Shown here one piece after another: positions 62,551 through 64,000 of a stretch of DNA of 64,000 bases. A program made the position numbers and the translations under genes. Below the pieces are notes generated by a model that saw only the letters and a list, made by a program, of their open reading frames with translations, searched no databases and had not been told where the DNA came from. Numbering within the stretch: the stretch's first letter is position 1; every line of letters begins with the position of its first letter. Source of the DNA: Microlunatus elymi (GTDB taxonomy: Bacteria > Actinomycetota > Actinomycetes > Propionibacteriales > Propionibacteriaceae); contig NZ_CP041692.1 of NCBI RefSeq assembly GCF_007362775.1, positions 4,588,001 to 4,652,000 of the forward strand, in the 5' to 3' direction.

Positions 62551-63468
62551 TTAGGCCGCTGCCGGTTGGTCAGCGGTGATCATCTCGTATTGGTCGGGTG
62601 GCAGCAAGGCCGCGCCGCTGTGCCGTCGTTGGACGTTGTAGAACTGGTGGCACCAGGCCAGGACGACAGCCCTGGCTTGGGCTTTGGTTTCGAAGTGGTG
62701 GCGGGACAGGACTTCGTGTTCGAGGGTGGAGAAGAACGACTCCGCTGCCGCGTTGTCGAAACAGGATCCGACCCGTCCCATCGACTGTCGGATCCCGAGT
62801 TTCTTCTTACACAGCAGGGAAAAGTCCTTCGCTGTATACGTTGATCCACGGTCGGAGTGGAAGATCACACCCTCGATGTGGTCCCGGCCACCGCGGACCG
62901 CCGCGGCGATCTTGATCGCATCACAGACCAATGGCGCGTCGGGGTGATCGCTGATCGGGCAGGCCAGCAGCTTGCGCGAGAACAAGTCGATCACCGTGGC
63001 CATGTAGAGCTTGCCCTCATCGGTCGGAATCTCAGTGATATCGCCACACCATTTGCAGTTCGGCGCCCGGGCGGAGAAGTCCCGCTGCACCAGGTCCGGG
63101 AACTTGGCCGCCTTGCGGTCCTGTTTGGTCAATCCCTTACGGTGTTTGCGTTTTCTGCCCTGCAGGCCTTGGCGGGTCATCGAGTCGGCGACCGTGTTGT
63201 GGCCCACCCTCCAGCCGGCATCGACCAGATCCCGGTGGATCCGCGGTGAGCCGTAGGTACGACCGGACGCCTCAAACATGGCCAGCACCGCAGCATCCAG
63301 CTCGCGGCGCCGCTGCTGTCGGTCGGTGACCGGGGACTTGATCCACTTGTAGAACCAGCCCACACTCAGGCCGAGGATGGCGCAGCAGACCGCGATCGGG
63401 ACGCGGTAGAAGGTCCTCTGGTCGGCGATGAAGCGTGCCACGCTCACCTCATCGCCTCCTTCACCCAC
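62551..63468 (-). CDS. IS3-family transposase OrfB (DDE integrase domain)
   Basis: About 305 residues in the frame that overlaps the end of orfA; in IS3 elements it is made as an OrfAB fusion by -1 frameshifting. The rve catalytic core shows WCGDITEIPTDEGKLYMATV (first D), VIFHSDRGSTYTAKDFSLLC (second D) and DNAAAESFFSTLEHEVLSRH (E). An HTH_21 segment (GRTYGSPRIHRDLVDAGWRV) precedes it. The ORF appears intact. Confidence 0.94.
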   Translation of the reverse strand: MGEGGDEVSVARFIADQRTFYRVPIAVCCAILGLSVGWFYKWIKSPVTDRQQRRRELDAAVLAMFEASGRTYGSPRIHRDLVDAGWRVGHNTVADSMTRQGLQGRKRKHRKGLTKQDRKAAKFPDLVQRDFSARAPNCKWCGDITEIPTDEGKLYMATVIDLFSRKLLACPISDHPDAPLVCDAIKIAAAVRGGRDHIEGVIFHSDRGSTYTAKDFSLLCKKKLGIRQSMGRVGSCFDNAAAESFFSTLEHEVLSRHHFETKAQARAVVLAWCHQFYNVQRRHSGAALLPPDQYEMITADQPAAA

Positions 63469-63734
63469 AGGACCACGGAACGCTTGAGAACATCACGCTC
63501 CATCCGCAGCTCGGCGTTCTCAGAGCGCAGCCGCTTCAACTCGTCAAGATCATCTTTGGACAGGCTATTGACGCCTTCACGCTGTTCACGGTCCCGGGCC
63601 ACCCAGTTGCCCAGGGTGCCCTCGTTGACCCCCAGGTCACGGGCGACCTGCGCGATCGACTTGTTGGACTCGTGCACCAGCCGCACAGCGCCCTCGCGGA
63701 ACTCCGCGTCGAACTTCCGTCGCTTCTCTGGCAT
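63444..63734 (-). CDS. IS3-family transposase OrfA
   Basis: A 96-residue DNA-binding protein: MPEKRRKFDAEFREGAVRLV, then a helix-turn-helix KSIAQVARDLGVNEGTLGNW and a leucine-zipper-like coil (LKRLRSENAELRMERDVLKR). The 25-bp overlap with orfB is where frameshifting should occur. Confidence 0.93.
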   Translation of the reverse strand: MPEKRRKFDAEFREGAVRLVHESNKSIAQVARDLGVNEGTLGNWVARDREQREGVNSLSKDDLDELKRLRSENAELRMERDVLKRSVVLWVKEAMR

Positions 63735-63772
63735 GACAACTCCTCATAGTGCATGCCTTCACGAAAGTGGGG

Positions 63773-64000
63773 GATTTCCAAGCGGCGGTCGCCGGTGCGC
63801 TGCATGTAGTCGCCGATGGTCTCCAGCGCGACCGCGGAATTCCACCAGCTGGAAGGAAACCACGCCTTGCCGGGATCGTAGGAGCCCATCAACACATCGG
63901 CGGCGACCCTCGCCCGTGCCATCGCTGTCGCACCGTCCGTCGGCCGCTGATGTCGCGGGCCGGCATGCGCCCCGACCGTCGAGGTCAGGACCAGCGCCAA
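63773..64000 (-). pseudogene. GH76 family glycosidase, 5' part (partial at window end)
   Basis: The frame enters from the window edge within a signal peptide (LALVLTSTVGAHAG) and continues ARARVAADVLMGSYDPGKAW and ALETIGDYMQRTGDRRLEI, which is the start of a secreted GH76 barrel. It then meets the IS. With the part at 60890-62525 it would make one secreted enzyme of some 600 residues. The start codon lies beyond the window. Confidence 0.85.

Larger units (their letters stand above)
62526..63772 (-). mobile_element. IS3-family insertion sequence, about 1.25 kb
   Basis: The element carries orfA and orfB in the usual overlapping IS3 arrangement. The ends read inwards CCCCGAAATCGTGAAGG (left) and CCCCACTTTCGTGAAGG (right), sharing CCCC and TCGTGAAGG. 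GATTT flanks both sides (62521-62525 and 63773-63777) as a possible 5-bp target duplication. Joining the gene there does not restore frame, whereas joining at GA does, so the exact ends are uncertain by a few bases. Confidence 0.85.

Overview
The window is high-GC DNA with actinobacterial traits: IdeR-type iron regulator, acVLRF1-type peptidyl-tRNA hydrolase, DUF222/HNH (13E12) gene, twin-arginine lipoproteins, many GTG/TTG starts and ATGA/GTGA overlaps. The gene content fits a soil or plant-associated Propionibacteriaceae member (Microlunatus-like). That placement is inference; no rRNA or ribosomal protein gene is present.

Layout. 1-3.2 kb: partial UDPGP-type uridylyltransferase, lipoprotein, YeiH-type membrane protein, tRNA-Arg(CCT). 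3.3-9.2 kb: complete peptide/sugar-type ABC transporter operon (permease, permease, double ATPase, binding protein). 9.5-11.7 kb: thioredoxin, methyltransferase, IdeR. 11.8-16.6 kb: amino-sugar operon (SIS isomerase/deaminase, ROK kinase, NagA, class II aldolase) with a divergent DeoR regulator. 16.7-16.9 kb: a 12-codon ORF with a near-perfect anti-16S ribosome binding site. 17.0-20.2 kb: Phd/VapC-type toxin-antitoxin pair, PhyH dioxygenase, AraC regulator, acVLRF1. 20.3-24.6 kb: lower-GC accessory patch with small secreted Cys-containing proteins, one split by a complete ISL3-family element with an 8-bp target duplication, and an IS1634-like remnant. 24.7-39 kb: GtrA protein, PdxH, SerC, AnmK, phosphotransferase, DUF222/HNH, sulfatase, MFS exporter, alcohol dehydrogenase and XRE regulator. 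38.4-43.7 kb: mannan-type locus (amidohydrolase, GH92, divergent GH76) around a LacI-type operator. 43.7-47.1 kb: pyruvate carboxylase. 47.3-50.4 kb: gene-fragment graveyard (two truncated APH genes, MazF-type pair, truncated VOC and SRPBCC genes). 50.4-52.1 kb: MaoC and M20 peptidase. 52.2-60.9 kb: TauD-type dioxygenase, ABC importer and sulfatase operon. 60.9-64 kb: second GH76 gene split by an IS3-family element.

Themes. Scavenging dominates: amino sugars and anhydro-MurNAc, alpha-mannan-like glycans, sulfate esters and oligopeptides or oligosaccharides. The most notable anomaly is the 53.3-59.1 kb operon. Its binding protein has an in-frame TGA, its second permease has a +1 frameshift at a C6 run, and its sulfatase shows two apparent single-G losses near the C-terminus, so the operon is either decaying or badly sequenced. 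Other points for a second look are the short ORF at 16747, a 171-bp inverted-repeat element upstream of ideR, and two related CTTGTCA hairpins between convergent genes.
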